Shown here: positions 53,864 through 62,468 of the stretch, one piece after another
Layout of the letters: every line of letters starts with the position of its first letter
Position numbering within the stretch: position 1 is the stretch's first letter
NCBI RefSeq assembly: GCF_003387375.1
Contig: NZ_QUNG01000001.1
Location: 62,001-126,000 of the forward strand
DNA: 64,000 nucleotides
DNA from: Marinomonas pollencensis
GTDB lineage: Bacteria > Pseudomonadota > Gammaproteobacteria > Pseudomonadales > Marinomonadaceae
Reading direction: 5' to 3'
Made by a program: the position numbers and the translations under genes
The notes under the pieces: generated by a model
Databases searched by the model: none
What the model saw: the letters and a program-made list of their open reading frames with translations, nothing else
What the model was told of the DNA's origin: nothing

Positions 53864-56222
53864 TCATTCCGCCCCACAACTCAGCCAAGCAGAGCTAGAG
53901 CGCTTATTTAAAGCCAACCTAAAGAGCGGTGTTGGTCGTGGTATAAAACACGAAAGCGGTGACAAACACGTCAGTGGTGAAGCGCAATACATAGACGACA
54001 AATTAGAATTCCCTAATCAGCTTCACGTCTATGTTCATACCAGTGAATACGCACACGCTAAGATACTCAACATAGACACCAGCGCTTGCCTTTCCATGCC
54101 TGGTGTTGTGCGAGTGATTACCGCGCAAGATGTGCCGGGGGAGCTCGACGTAGGACCAATACTGAAAGGCGACCCATTGCTTGCCGATGGTTTGGTTGAA
54201 TATTACGGCCAGCCGATTGTCGCGGTGGCGGCGAACAGTCACGAAGCGGCACTGAAAGCAGCCAAAGCCATTAAAATAGATTACCAAGCACTTACACCCA
54301 TCCTTGATGTAAAAGAAGCGCTTGAAAAGCAGCACTTTGTGCAAGAAAGCCATCAGTTAGTAATCGGCGACAGTGCCAAAGCACTGGCGAGTGCTCCTCA
54401 CCGCCTACAAGATGAGCTCTATATTGGTGGCCAAGAGCATTTTTACCTAGAAACCCAAGTGGCGTCTGTCATGCCTACCGAAGACGGCGGCATGATAGTG
54501 TATTCCAGCACCCAAAACCCCACCGAAGTACAAAAGCTAGTGGCCAGTGTGCTGGGCATTAGTATGAACAAGGTATTGGTAGATATGCGCCGCATGGGCG
54601 GTGGCTTTGGTGGTAAAGAAACCCAAGCCGCACCACTTGCTTGTTTGTGCGCTGTGTTTGCTCATCTCACTGGACGACCTACCAAAATGCGCCTACCGCG
54701 CATGGAAGACATGACCATCACTGGCAAACGCCATCCATTTTATGTTCGTTACGATGTGGGGTATGACGATGATGGCCGGGTTCTGGCCCTCAACATGGAT
54801 CTGGCCGGAAACTGTGGTTATTCTCCAGATTTGTCTGGCTCTATTGTCGACCGCGCCATGTTTCACGCAGACAATGCGTATTTCTTCGAACATGCCACCA
54901 TTACCGGCTATCGCTGCAAAACCAACACAGCCTCCAATACCGCCTATCGTGGCTTTGGTGGCCCGCAAGGCATGGTCCCCACAGAAGACATGCTGGATAC
55001 CATTGCGCGCCGACTTGGCAAAGACCCGCTCGATGTTCGCCGTCTCAATTATTATGGTGTGAACGATCGCAATATCACCCCCTATCATCAAACGGTTGAG
55101 CACAATATTCTGCCTGAGATTACCGAGGAACTGCTCGCCACCAGCGACTATTATGCACGCAGAGAAAGTATCAAAGAATTTAATGCGAGCAGTCCGATTT
55201 TGAAAAAGGGCTTGGCTTTTACCCCAGTTAAGTTCGGCATTTCCTTTACCAACTCTTTTTTGAACCAAGCCGGCGCTCTGATCCACATTTACACCGATGG
55301 CACCATTCATTTGAACCACGGCGGTACTGAAATGGGCCAAGGGCTGAATACCAAGGTTCAGCAAATTGTTGCTCAGGTGTTTCAAGTGGAAACCGATAAG
55401 ATTCAAGTCAGCGCCACCAACACAGAGAAAGTGCCAAACACCTCCCCTACGGCGGCGTCCTCTGGTACTGATCTAAACGGCAAAGCGGCGCAAAATGCCG
55501 CCTTAACCATCAAGCAACGCTTAGTGGATTTTCTGGCCAACCATTACCGAGTGTCCTTAGAGGAAATCGAGTTTAATAATGGTCAAGTAAAGGTCCGTGA
55601 CACCTATTTGTCTTTCGAGTCGGTGATTGGCTTGGCCTACGTCAACCAAATCTCTTTATCGAGCACTGGGTTTTATAAAACACCAAAGATCCATTACGAT
55701 CGCGCCACCGCCAAAGGTCGCCCATTTTATTACTTCGCCTACGGTCTTGCCTGCTGTGAAGTCATGGTCGACAGCTTAACCGGCGAATACCACTTTACTC
55801 GCACCGATATTCTTCATGATGTGGGGGCCACCCTGAACCCGGCCATCGACATTGGCCAGATCGAGGGCGGTTTCGTGCAAGGTATGGGCTGGCTTACCAG
55901 CGAAGAACTCGTTTGGAATGAACAAGGTCGCCTCATGACAAACGGTCCGGCGAGCTATAAAATCCCCGCCATAGCAGATATGCCGAATGATTTACGCGTG
56001 TCCTTGGTGGAAAGCCGTAAAAACCCAGAAGATACCGTCTACCACTCGAAAGCCGTTGGCGAGCCGCCCTTTATGCTGGGCATCGCCGCTTGGTGCGCGA
56101 TAAAAGACGCGGTTGCGTCTGTGGGTGACTATCAAATCCATCCCAACATTGATGCGCCAGCCACACCAGAACGTGTGCTAATGGGCATTGAGTCAATTCG
56201 AAAACAAACGAACAACCAGTAA
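53856..56222 (+). CDS. xdhB: Xanthine dehydrogenase large subunit XdhB (molybdopterin)
   Basis: The molybdenum-cofactor subunit, 788 residues. Characteristic elements are GGFGGKETQAAPLA (about 249-262), YRGFGGPQGMVPTED with the substrate Arg (about 367-381), and the EMGQGLNTKVQQIVAQ cofactor loop (about 489-504). The catalytic Glu lies in SKAVGEPPFMLG (about 730-741). All are typical of active enzymes. The dedicated chaperone XdhC that sulfurates the cofactor is missing: guaD begins 10 bases after the stop. An xdhC gene elsewhere would have to supply it. Confidence 0.95.
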   Translation: MSNHSAPQLSQAELERLFKANLKSGVGRGIKHESGDKHVSGEAQYIDDKLEFPNQLHVYVHTSEYAHAKILNIDTSACLSMPGVVRVITAQDVPGELDVGPILKGDPLLADGLVEYYGQPIVAVAANSHEAALKAAKAIKIDYQALTPILDVKEALEKQHFVQESHQLVIGDSAKALASAPHRLQDELYIGGQEHFYLETQVASVMPTEDGGMIVYSSTQNPTEVQKLVASVLGISMNKVLVDMRRMGGGFGGKETQAAPLACLCAVFAHLTGRPTKMRLPRMEDMTITGKRHPFYVRYDVGYDDDGRVLALNMDLAGNCGYSPDLSGSIVDRAMFHADNAYFFEHATITGYRCKTNTASNTAYRGFGGPQGMVPTEDMLDTIARRLGKDPLDVRRLNYYGVNDRNITPYHQTVEHNILPEITEELLATSDYYARRESIKEFNASSPILKKGLAFTPVKFGISFTNSFLNQAGALIHIYTDGTIHLNHGGTEMGQGLNTKVQQIVAQVFQVETDKIQVSATNTEKVPNTSPTAASSGTDLNGKAAQNAALTIKQRLVDFLANHYRVSLEEIEFNNGQVKVRDTYLSFESVIGLAYVNQISLSSTGFYKTPKIHYDRATAKGRPFYYFAYGLACCEVMVDSLTGEYHFTRTDILHDVGATLNPAIDIGQIEGGFVQGMGWLTSEELVWNEQGRLMTNGPASYKIPAIADMPNDLRVSLVESRKNPEDTVYHSKAVGEPPFMLGIAAWCAIKDAVASVGDYQIHPNIDAPATPERVLMGIESIRKQTNNQ

Positions 56223-56232
56223 GAGAGACCTA

Positions 56233-57534
56233 ATGAGTCAACTTAAAGCCTGGCGCTCAGCCATAATACATTGTATTGCAGACCCTAAAGAAGTGGGTGT
56301 TGAGCAGGCCTATGAATATTTCGAAGATGGTATGCTGATTGTCAAAGACGACAAAATTCAAGCCATTGGTCATGCTGCCGATCTATTGCCTACACTCGAC
56401 TGCGACACTCTTGTCGAACACCACCCAGATGGTTTGATCACCCCAGGATTCATCGACACCCATATTCACTACCCGCAAACCGACATGATCGGCTCTTACG
56501 GTGAACAACTGCTGACCTGGTTAAACACCTATACCTTTCCAGAAGAAGGTAAATTTCACGACAAAACCCACGCCCGTGACGTAGCTGATCGCTTCTTAAA
56601 AGAGTTATTACGTAACGGCACCACCACGGCTCTCGTGTTTGGCACGGTACATAAAGTGTCTGTGGACGCTTTCTTTGAAGCCAGTGAAGTGCATAACCTG
56701 CGAATGATTTGTGGCAAGGTAATGATGGATCGTAATGCGCCGGATTTTCTAACCGACACGCCAGAAACCAGTTACCAAGAAAGCAAAGAGCTGATCGACA
56801 CTTGGCATAACAAGGGGCGCTTGCACTATGCTATTACCCCACGCTTTGCGCCAACCAGCTCAGACGAGCAACTTAAACTCGCGGGCAAACTGCTCAACGA
56901 GTACGACGATGTTTATATGCACACACACCTGTCAGAAAATAAAGACGAGTGTGCCTGGGTACAAGACCTGTTTCCAGAGAGTAAAAACTACCTGGACGTA
57001 TACGACCAACATAAGCTTTTAAGCGAACGCTCGGTGTTTGCCCATGGTATTCACTTATGCGACAGCGAGTACCATCGCTTGCATGAGACTGGCTCGGCAA
57101 TCGCTTTTTGCCCGACTTCCAACCTCTTTATTGGCAGTGGTTTGTTTAAACTAAATAAGGCAGAAGAACATAAGGTTAACGTTGGTATGGGAACGGACGT
57201 CGGCGGCGGTACCAGCTTCTCCATGCTGCAAACCTTAAATGAAGCCTATAAGGTCATTCAATTGCAAAATGAAAACCTCAGCCCAATTAAATCCCTTTAT
57301 TTAGCTACTTTAGGCGGCGCTAAAGCCTTGCGTCTAGAAGACAAAATTGGCAACTTGGCGGTGGGCACTGAAGCTGACTTTGTCATCCTCGATAAAAAGG
57401 CCACCCCTTTACTTAGCTCACGCCTTGCTCTATCAAAAGGCATTGAAGAAAGCCTGTTTGTTTTCATGACCCTTGGCGATGACCGAGCCATTAAAGCAAC
57501 TTATTCTGCTGGGCAATGCGTCCACCAGCGCTAG
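56233..57534 (+). CDS. guaD: Guanine deaminase
   Basis: Converts guanine to xanthine, feeding xanthine dehydrogenase. It belongs to the zinc amidohydrolase family. The start MSQLKAWRSAIIHCIAD has GAGAG upstream. The frame open from 56188 overlaps xdhB and is not used. The 433 residues show the metal motif DTHIHYPQTD (about 76-85), HTHLSENKDECAWV, FAHGIHLCDSEYHRL and the late GMGTDVGGGTSFSML with the catalytic Asp. The gene order xdhA-xdhB-guaD makes a compact purine salvage/catabolism unit. A hairpin terminator follows. Confidence 0.95.
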   Translation: MSQLKAWRSAIIHCIADPKEVGVEQAYEYFEDGMLIVKDDKIQAIGHAADLLPTLDCDTLVEHHPDGLITPGFIDTHIHYPQTDMIGSYGEQLLTWLNTYTFPEEGKFHDKTHARDVADRFLKELLRNGTTTALVFGTVHKVSVDAFFEASEVHNLRMICGKVMMDRNAPDFLTDTPETSYQESKELIDTWHNKGRLHYAITPRFAPTSSDEQLKLAGKLLNEYDDVYMHTHLSENKDECAWVQDLFPESKNYLDVYDQHKLLSERSVFAHGIHLCDSEYHRLHETGSAIAFCPTSNLFIGSGLFKLNKAEEHKVNVGMGTDVGGGTSFSMLQTLNEAYKVIQLQNENLSPIKSLYLATLGGAKALRLEDKIGNLAVGTEADFVILDKKATPLLSSRLALSKGIEESLFVFMTLGDDRAIKATYSAGQCVHQR

Positions 57535-57565
57535 TCGAGGCACTTTAGCTATCGCTTCCTGTGTG

Positions 57566-57595
57566 AAAAAGGTGTTCTGTTGAGCGCCTTTTTTT
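57566..57595 (+). terminator. Terminator after guaD
   Basis: AAAAAGGTG (57566-57574) pairs with CGCCTTTTT (57585-57593), including one G-U pair, across a 10-base loop. A run of seven T completes it. Confidence 0.75.
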
Positions 57596-57653
57596 GCTTA
57601 GAATGAAGCCTATATGTTCCGCCACCCTATTTTAATCATTTGATTGGTGCTTT

Positions 57654-58184
57654 ATGACTCACACTCTCATGCTCTATTCTAGCGTCGACGGCCACACTCA
57701 GGCTATTTGTCAGCGCCTGGCGAATCAGCTTGGCCCGCAACATAAGGTCAGACTGGCGTCCCTTGATGGGCTCGAACTGACCACTGCTCAGCTCGATGAA
57801 TATGAGAAAATCGTCATTGGTGCCAGCATTCGCTACGGTAAACACAGAGCCAATGTTGGCCAATTTATTACTGATAATAGAGCGCTATTAAACACCAAGA
57901 AATGCGCTATTTTTAGCGTCAATCTAGTGGCTCGAAAAGCCGAGAAAAACACCCCTGAAAGCAACCCCTATTTGCAAAAGCTGCTCTCTGAGTGCGACTG
58001 GCAACCTAGCTTAACAGGCATCTTTGCGGGCAAGGTGGATTATCAGCAATACCGTTTTTTTGACCGGCAAATGATTCGTATGATCATGTGGATGACAAAA
58101 GGCCCAACGGCACTGGACAGCTCCATTGATTATACCGATTGGCAGAAGGTAGATGAGTTCGCAGGGCAAATTATTGCGCTCTAA
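57654..58184 (+). CDS. hemG: Menaquinone/ubiquinone-dependent protoporphyrinogen IX oxidase HemG
   Basis: A flavodoxin-like enzyme that oxidises protoporphyrinogen IX to protoporphyrin IX, passing electrons to the quinone pool. The 176 residues open MTHTLMLYSSVDGHTQAICQ, the FMN phosphate loop. IVIGASIRYGKHRANV, FSVNLVARKAEKNTPESNPY (the HemG-specific insertion), FAGKVDYQQYRFFDRQMIRM and SSIDYTDWQKV all match E. coli HemG closely. It is monocistronic after guaD and before a small membrane peptide gene. Confidence 0.93.
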   Translation: MTHTLMLYSSVDGHTQAICQRLANQLGPQHKVRLASLDGLELTTAQLDEYEKIVIGASIRYGKHRANVGQFITDNRALLNTKKCAIFSVNLVARKAEKNTPESNPYLQKLLSECDWQPSLTGIFAGKVDYQQYRFFDRQMIRMIMWMTKGPTALDSSIDYTDWQKVDEFAGQIIAL

Positions 58185-58236
58185 CACGTCTTTAATAAGA
58201 ACGTATTCGGAGATTTTCCAAGGTGCCGGCTTCTGC

Positions 58237-58242
58237 TACAAT
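58237..58242 (+). promoter_or_regulatory. Extended -10 promoter element before a small membrane peptide
   Basis: TACAAT preceded by TGC forms an extended -10 (58234-58242). It would start transcription about 22 bases before the ATG at 58271. The -35 region is poor, as expected for this class. Confidence 0.4.
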
Positions 58243-58270
58243 GCCAGCATCTAAAATAGGACCCTTTACC

Positions 58271-58378
58271 ATGAATTATGCAACTCTCTCATTAGGCGTT
58301 TTTGCCATTTTGTTTCTTGGCTTGGCGTTGACCATCGCTATACTGCAGATCAAAAAAATCAAGAAAAGCAAAAAATAG
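58271..58378 (+). CDS. Small single-helix membrane peptide (35 residues)
   Basis: This gene is short. It encodes MNYATLSLGVFAILFLG, then LALTIAILQIKKIKKSKK. One hydrophobic helix (about 5-26) precedes a Lys-rich C-terminal tail, so the tail should face the cytoplasm. An extended -10 lies in front and an AGGA-like site precedes the ATG by about 10 bases. I do not recognise a family. It could be a stress-type small protein or a membrane-complex accessory subunit, or the frame could be a chance one. Its amphipathic organisation argues for real expression. Confidence 0.5.
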   Translation: MNYATLSLGVFAILFLGLALTIAILQIKKIKKSKK

Positions 58379-58448
58379 CCGCACTGGTAAACGTATCGAA
58401 TGGCGCGTCGATAACCCTTACCAATCCACCATCATCGACTACCTGACT

Positions 58449-58952
58449 CTAAGGATAGAGTCGTACGATTCCTGTTTCTCCTGCCATATCTCCGACGATC
58501 CATACTTTCTCAAAGGCATGGGGCTCAGGTATCGTAATCAAGTGTTCAAGCGCCTTAATGTCTTCTTTGCTCCACGCGGGGTGGGCATTACGTATCACTA
58601 ACCAAACTCGCTTAGATCGGTACTTTTTTTTGGATTTATTCTCTAAAATTCGATTCAGAGACTGCAACAATCGACTGTCGGTTGGTTCACTTTCCAACTT
58701 ATGCAACACCTCACGAGTTTTGTCGGTTAAGTTGCGTCCTAAAATGGCCATGGCTTCCGCTTCATCACCATATAGGTGTGCGATCTCAAGATCTAATCGC
58801 TCTCCCTCCAATAGACAAGAAACATCTGGGCGAATCGGATCATTATGCCAAATATGGCGAATATGCTTACCCGTATTGCGTTCGTACCAGCGCATAAACA
58901 ATTTAGCGGCTTGATGCTCTAATGTGATTTTCTCTTCTTCGCTATGAGACAT
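58449..58952 (-). CDS. Unrecognised protein, possibly nuclease-like
   Basis: A 167-residue soluble protein with no signal or membrane segment. The segment WHNDPIRPDVSCLLEGERLD is followed directly by LEIAHLYGDEAEAMAIL. This resembles the PD-(D/E)xK type of fold, with Pro-Asp then an acidic residue and a later E-x-A. The lysine of the motif is not present, so a nuclease role is only a guess. The N-terminus HQAAKLFMRWYERNTGKHI is helical. The rest has the strand pairs VWLVIRNAHPAW and VWIVGDMAGET. It is solitary, on the minus strand, and followed by about 70 bases to the 35-residue peptide gene. Confidence 0.6.
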   Translation of the reverse strand: MSHSEEEKITLEHQAAKLFMRWYERNTGKHIRHIWHNDPIRPDVSCLLEGERLDLEIAHLYGDEAEAMAILGRNLTDKTREVLHKLESEPTDSRLLQSLNRILENKSKKKYRSKRVWLVIRNAHPAWSKEDIKALEHLITIPEPHAFEKVWIVGDMAGETGIVRLYP

Positions 58953-59228
58953 AAATCCTCCCTTTTAGTACGGCCTGAAGATTTTGCCCGAGGAACTAGC
59001 GGCCAATGTAAAGTATAGAGTGAAAACATACTCTGGGAAGTAATCTGAATTCATTTCGCTCGACGCCCACCATAAAAACGCCTTTGCCCGAGGCGCATTT
59101 AAGAAGAATTGGTCGCCCAACAGCCCTTCGTTATTCACCATAAATACCTGCTTGAGGAGAATATTAGGTTATAATATCTAGCCCGTTTTTCAGCGGCATC
59201 TCTTTATTGCCTTTAACTTGGATACATT
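58953..59228. other. Intergenic region before the efflux pump gene
   Basis: 276 bases with no gene. A perfect TATAAT at 59170-59175 lies about 50 bases before the pump ATG and could be its -10, though no good -35 sits upstream. A short CGCCT/AGGCG hairpin at 59079-59095 has T's only on the minus strand. Confidence 0.4.
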
Positions 59229-60476
59229 ATGGAAAATCATCAAAACAGCACCTCATCAGGCATGTCGTCAAAAGAATTTACTATTTTGGTGGCGATGTTG
59301 ATGTCGATTGTTGCCATCTCAATCGATGCACTGCTGCCTGCGCTTGGCATTATCGGCAAGGACTTAGCCGCTGCCTCAGCGAACCAACCTCAATTACTGA
59401 TCAGCATGTTGTTCTTAGGCATGGCAATTGGCCAGCTTATTTGCGGCCCTTTGTCTGACTCACTGGGACGGCGCCCCGTGCTCTTTGGTGGTTTTGGCAT
59501 CTACCTTATTGGCACCGTAATTTGCTACCAAGCCAATAGTATGGAAACCCTTATGTTTGGGCGTTTCATTCAGGGCTTAGGCGTTGCTGGGCCTTATATT
59601 TCTGCTATTTCTTTGGTTCGTGATTTATACCACGGCTCACAGATGGCGCGCATTATGTCCTTAGTGATGATGATTTTTATGTTGGTGCCCGCACTCGCTC
59701 CCACGCTTGGGCAGGCGATCCTCATCTTAGATGATTGGCGAGGTATCTTTGAGATGTACCTTATTTATGCGGTTATTTTAATTGCTTGGATTATGCTGCG
59801 CTTAAAAGAGACCCTTCCCAAAGAGCATCGAATTCCCTTTACCCAAAAAGGCTTTTACGAAGGCTTCAGAGAAGTGCTAACCAACCGCATCACCGCCAGC
59901 TACACCATTTGCATGGGGTTATTTTTTGGCAGTTTTATTGGCTATTTAAACTCGGCTCAACAAATCTTCCAAGTACAGTTTAAAACCGGCGCTTTGTTTG
60001 CTCTTTATTTTGGCATGCTGGCGGTTGTGTTGGCCATTTCCTCACTCATTAACTCGCGCATTGTCGAAAAGCACGGGGCAAAACACATTGCCTTTCGTGG
60101 CATTTATTGCGTTGTCATCGCATCAGCGATCTTTTTGAGCCTGCACGCCTTTGTCACTATCACTTTGTGGATGTTCTTACTCTACGCGGCGGTGTTTTTC
60201 TTCTGCTTTGGCTTACTATTTGGCAACATCAACTCATTAGCAATGGAGCCAATGGGGCACGTGGCGGGCATTGCTTCTGCGGTCATCGGCTCGGTTTCCT
60301 CGATTATGTCTATGGTGATTGGCACCGTGATTGGCCAGATGTACGATAATACATTGATCCCGATTGCTGGTGGGTTCACTGTCTTTGGTAGCATTGCAAT
60401 AGGGATTATGTACTGGGCTGAAAAAGGCAGGATTGAAGAAACAGAAGAAGAGCTTAGTGAGGCTGAGTCTGTTTAG
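59229..60476 (+). CDS. Bcr/CflA-type MFS drug efflux transporter
   Basis: An inner membrane H+/drug antiporter of the DHA1 Bcr/CflA subgroup. The 415 residues contain twelve predicted helices. The helix 1 Asp motif is SIVAISIDALLPALGIIGKD and motif A is CGPLSDSLGRRPVLFGG. Motif C, LAPTLGQAILILDDWRGIFEMY, closely follows known Bcr proteins. The C-terminus is acidic (EETEEELSEAES). A TetR-family gene lies convergent just downstream. Its substrate and control are unknown. Confidence 0.9.
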   Translation: MENHQNSTSSGMSSKEFTILVAMLMSIVAISIDALLPALGIIGKDLAAASANQPQLLISMLFLGMAIGQLICGPLSDSLGRRPVLFGGFGIYLIGTVICYQANSMETLMFGRFIQGLGVAGPYISAISLVRDLYHGSQMARIMSLVMMIFMLVPALAPTLGQAILILDDWRGIFEMYLIYAVILIAWIMLRLKETLPKEHRIPFTQKGFYEGFREVLTNRITASYTICMGLFFGSFIGYLNSAQQIFQVQFKTGALFALYFGMLAVVLAISSLINSRIVEKHGAKHIAFRGIYCVVIASAIFLSLHAFVTITLWMFLLYAAVFFFCFGLLFGNINSLAMEPMGHVAGIASAVIGSVSSIMSMVIGTVIGQMYDNTLIPIAGGFTVFGSIAIGIMYWAEKGRIEETEEELSEAESV

Positions 60477-60534
60477 CGACGAAAAGTCTGTTTAGAAACG
60501 AAGCATCATTTGTTAAACACAGCTTCTAATACGA

Positions 60535-60560
60535 AAAGGCCGAGCTATGACTCGGCCTTT
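60535..60560. terminator. Hairpin shared by the efflux gene and tetR
   Basis: AAAGGCCGAG (60535-60544) pairs with CTCGGCCTTT (60551-60560) around a six-base loop. Only three or four T follow on each strand, so it is a moderately good bidirectional terminator. The tetR stop falls in its loop. Confidence 0.6.
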
Positions 60561-61168
60561 GCATTAATGAACACGCTTAACTGACTCACTAAGTCGTCGT
60601 CTGATAAGGCGTCTTGATGTAACAGTGTTGGCGTTAATAGCGCCTCTTTACTGATCGCCTTTAGCGCAAAAAAATGAGTAACTGGCATCTGATGCGCTTC
60701 TAACCAAGCCAGTAATACTTTTTCTAAAACGGCTTCAAACTGGGCAAACAAGCTCACTGTGGTCGCCGCCATTTTATGCTGTTCGCCCAATAGAATGCGA
60801 TACACAGCCAAGCGCTCAGAGCGGCTTGACCAGACTTTCCACAAGCTAATCCAGCCGCTAATCACTGAATTCAGCTCACTCGATGAAGAAACATGATTTT
60901 GCTGCGCTACTAACGCTTGCGACATTTCGGTATTTGCCTGCTCGATAATCGCTTCTAGAACCGACTCCCACAACACCAACTTAGTCGGGAAATTGCTGTA
61001 TACGGTCGGCTTAGACACCGCCGCTGTGACCACAACTTGGTCAACACTGGTACCTTGATAGCCTTTTTGGGTAAACAGCTCAGTCGCCGCACTGACAATC
61101 TCGCCCTTTTTACTGGGTCTTCCTCGGGCCACACCCTTCTCCTCATCACTTTTGATCTTGTGAAACAT
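60545..61168 (-). CDS. TetR-family transcriptional regulator
   Basis: A 207-residue regulator. The N-terminal helix-turn-helix reads EIVSAATELFTQKGYQGTSV, then AAVSKPTVYSNFPTKL, a standard TetR pattern. The ligand domain is divergent, with AILLGEQHKMAATTVSLF-like helices. The start used is ATG at 61168 (MFHKIKSDEEKG); TTG six codons upstream is also possible. A 9-bp inverted repeat overlaps the start region, which fits autoregulation. The gene is convergent with the efflux pump and separated from the 2OG oxygenase by about 100 bases. Confidence 0.85.
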   Translation of the reverse strand: MFHKIKSDEEKGVARGRPSKKGEIVSAATELFTQKGYQGTSVDQVVVTAAVSKPTVYSNFPTKLVLWESVLEAIIEQANTEMSQALVAQQNHVSSSSELNSVISGWISLWKVWSSRSERLAVYRILLGEQHKMAATTVSLFAQFEAVLEKVLLAWLEAHQMPVTHFFALKAISKEALLTPTLLHQDALSDDDLVSQLSVFINAKAES

Positions 61169-61197
61169 TCTAACCCATTGATTCAAAAATGTTTCAT
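61161..61197. promoter_or_regulatory. 9-bp inverted repeat over the tetR start, candidate operator
   Basis: TGAAACATT (61161-61169) and AATGTTTCA (61189-61197) are perfect complements 19 bases apart. The first arm overlaps the tetR start codon and the second lies just upstream. The arms suit a dimeric repressor. The spacing is wider than most TetR operators, so two half-sites on separate faces are possible. Confidence 0.55.
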
Positions 61198-61267
61198 TTT
61201 CACCTAAGTTATTGGAGTAGGATGGAAAAAAGCCTACAAGCTCACCATGACTCTGTTGCAGCGCACG

Positions 61268-62041
61268 TTACAGCGCAAACAACACATCACTGCGAATAAT
61301 GTATTTAACCCCTTCAGTAATGATAGTAGAGCCATGTAAGCAATGTAATGGATGGCTACCATGGGGAAAGAAAAGCAAGCCGCCTACTGGAGTACGAACC
61401 TCTACCTGCTGAGCGTTTTTCAGCTTTCTCGCCGGCAAACTAGGGTCATCCTGATCCACCAGAAACTGGGTCTCCCCTCCGCTAAAATCTTCACTTAAGA
61501 AAATCAAACAGGTGTATAAACTATAACGATCGCCAAAAGAGTCAACCACGGGCTGACCATTAATAATCCTGCTGCCAGGCCATGCACCGTCCGTATGAAT
61601 ACCGAAAAAATCCCCCGATTGATAACGATAAAAACGACAGCGCTGATTCAACCCCAGTGCGGCTCTTTCGAGTTGGGCCGCTTCTTTAGCTAAAAAAGGT
61701 GAAATACGCTGCCAAATTGTCCGTTCTGTAACCTCATCTATGATCCAATTGAGGTTCATATTGTGACGCACATTACGACCAAGAGACACAGCCGCATCTT
61801 CGGTATAGCCCATGGTTTCTGTCGCTTGAATAAAGGCTTTGCATTCCTCTTCACTAAACACATTTAATAACTGAAAAGCCCCTGGAACACCGGCAATTTC
61901 TTTACGCTCAATCTGGTTTGACGAACCGCTTGCCAAGGACAAAGGGTTATCGCTTGCACTCCCCCACAGCGGCAACCGTTGTGAAACTCTGCCTGACTCA
62001 TAGGCGGCAACGAAAAAATCTTCTGGATTGATCTGTTTCAT
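61268..62041 (-). CDS. 2OG-Fe(II) oxygenase (prolyl 4-hydroxylase-like)
   Basis: A cytoplasmic 2-oxoglutarate/Fe(II)-dependent hydroxylase, 257 residues. The double-stranded beta-helix begins near RCRFYRYQSGDFFGIHTDGA with Fe ligands His149 and Asp151. It continues LYTCLIFLSEDFSGGETQFL and ends PLHCLHGSTIITEGVKYIIR, where His236 and Arg250 fit the third Fe ligand and the 2OG carboxylate contact. The N-terminal 50 residues are not conserved. The substrate is unknown. Its ATG overlaps the VOC gene stop by one base, so both are likely translated together. Confidence 0.87.
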   Translation of the reverse strand: MKQINPEDFFVAAYESGRVSQRLPLWGSASDNPLSLASGSSNQIERKEIAGVPGAFQLLNVFSEEECKAFIQATETMGYTEDAAVSLGRNVRHNMNLNWIIDEVTERTIWQRISPFLAKEAAQLERAALGLNQRCRFYRYQSGDFFGIHTDGAWPGSRIINGQPVVDSFGDRYSLYTCLIFLSEDFSGGETQFLVDQDDPSLPARKLKNAQQVEVRTPVGGLLFFPHGSHPLHCLHGSTIITEGVKYIIRSDVLFAL

Positions 62042-62430
62042 TATTGAGGAATTCCTTGTATTTCAAGTATGAGGTTTTCAGGGGCGCGAACGAAGATCTG
62101 CTTAACAGGGGAATCAGGTACGGCAGCGATCGAATGCGCCAGCCCCATGCGCTCAACTCGCGCCAAGACTTCCTGATAGTCATCACAGAAAAAACTCACG
62201 TGATGAACAATGTTTTGCTCTGCATATAGCAACGAATCTTGCTCTACGCCCCGCCTCATGGGTTGGCCAAAAATATGGATAACGTCTTTATCACCGGCAA
62301 ACAGAAAATAGCCTTTAAAATTTAACTGAGAACGCTTGCCCACTTTCAGCCCTAATAACTCGACTAAGAAATCTCTCATGACTTCTGGGTGTTTTGCGCT
62401 TAATGAAAGATGGTCAAATCGGATATTCAT
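62041..62430 (-). CDS. VOC-superfamily (glyoxalase/dioxygenase-fold) protein
   Basis: A 129-residue vicinal-oxygen-chelate protein. The two beta-alpha-beta-beta modules start RFDHLSLSAKHPEVM and VHHVSFFCDDYQEVL. Possible metal ligands are His7, a His in the VHHVSF strand and Glu in LILEIQG near the end. The family includes glyoxalase I, extradiol dioxygenases and antibiotic-binding proteins. The specific reaction is unknown. It is the first gene of a two-gene unit with a 2OG oxygenase. Confidence 0.87.
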   Translation of the reverse strand: MNIRFDHLSLSAKHPEVMRDFLVELLGLKVGKRSQLNFKGYFLFAGDKDVIHIFGQPMRRGVEQDSLLYAEQNIVHHVSFFCDDYQEVLARVERMGLAHSIAAVPDSPVKQIFVRAPENLILEIQGIPQ

Positions 62431-62468
62431 GAGTAATACCTAACATCTTACTTCACGTTTAATGGGGA

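Noticed and set aside
54693..55406. 237-codon minus-strand frame inside xdhB
   Set aside because: Antisense shadow of a highly conserved gene. It has no family match and no upstream ribosome site.
59079..59095. Hairpin CGCCT/AGGCG with T's on the minus strand upstream of an unrecognised gene
   Set aside because: The stem is only five base pairs and no minus-strand transcript is known to enter from the right, so it is not called as a terminator.
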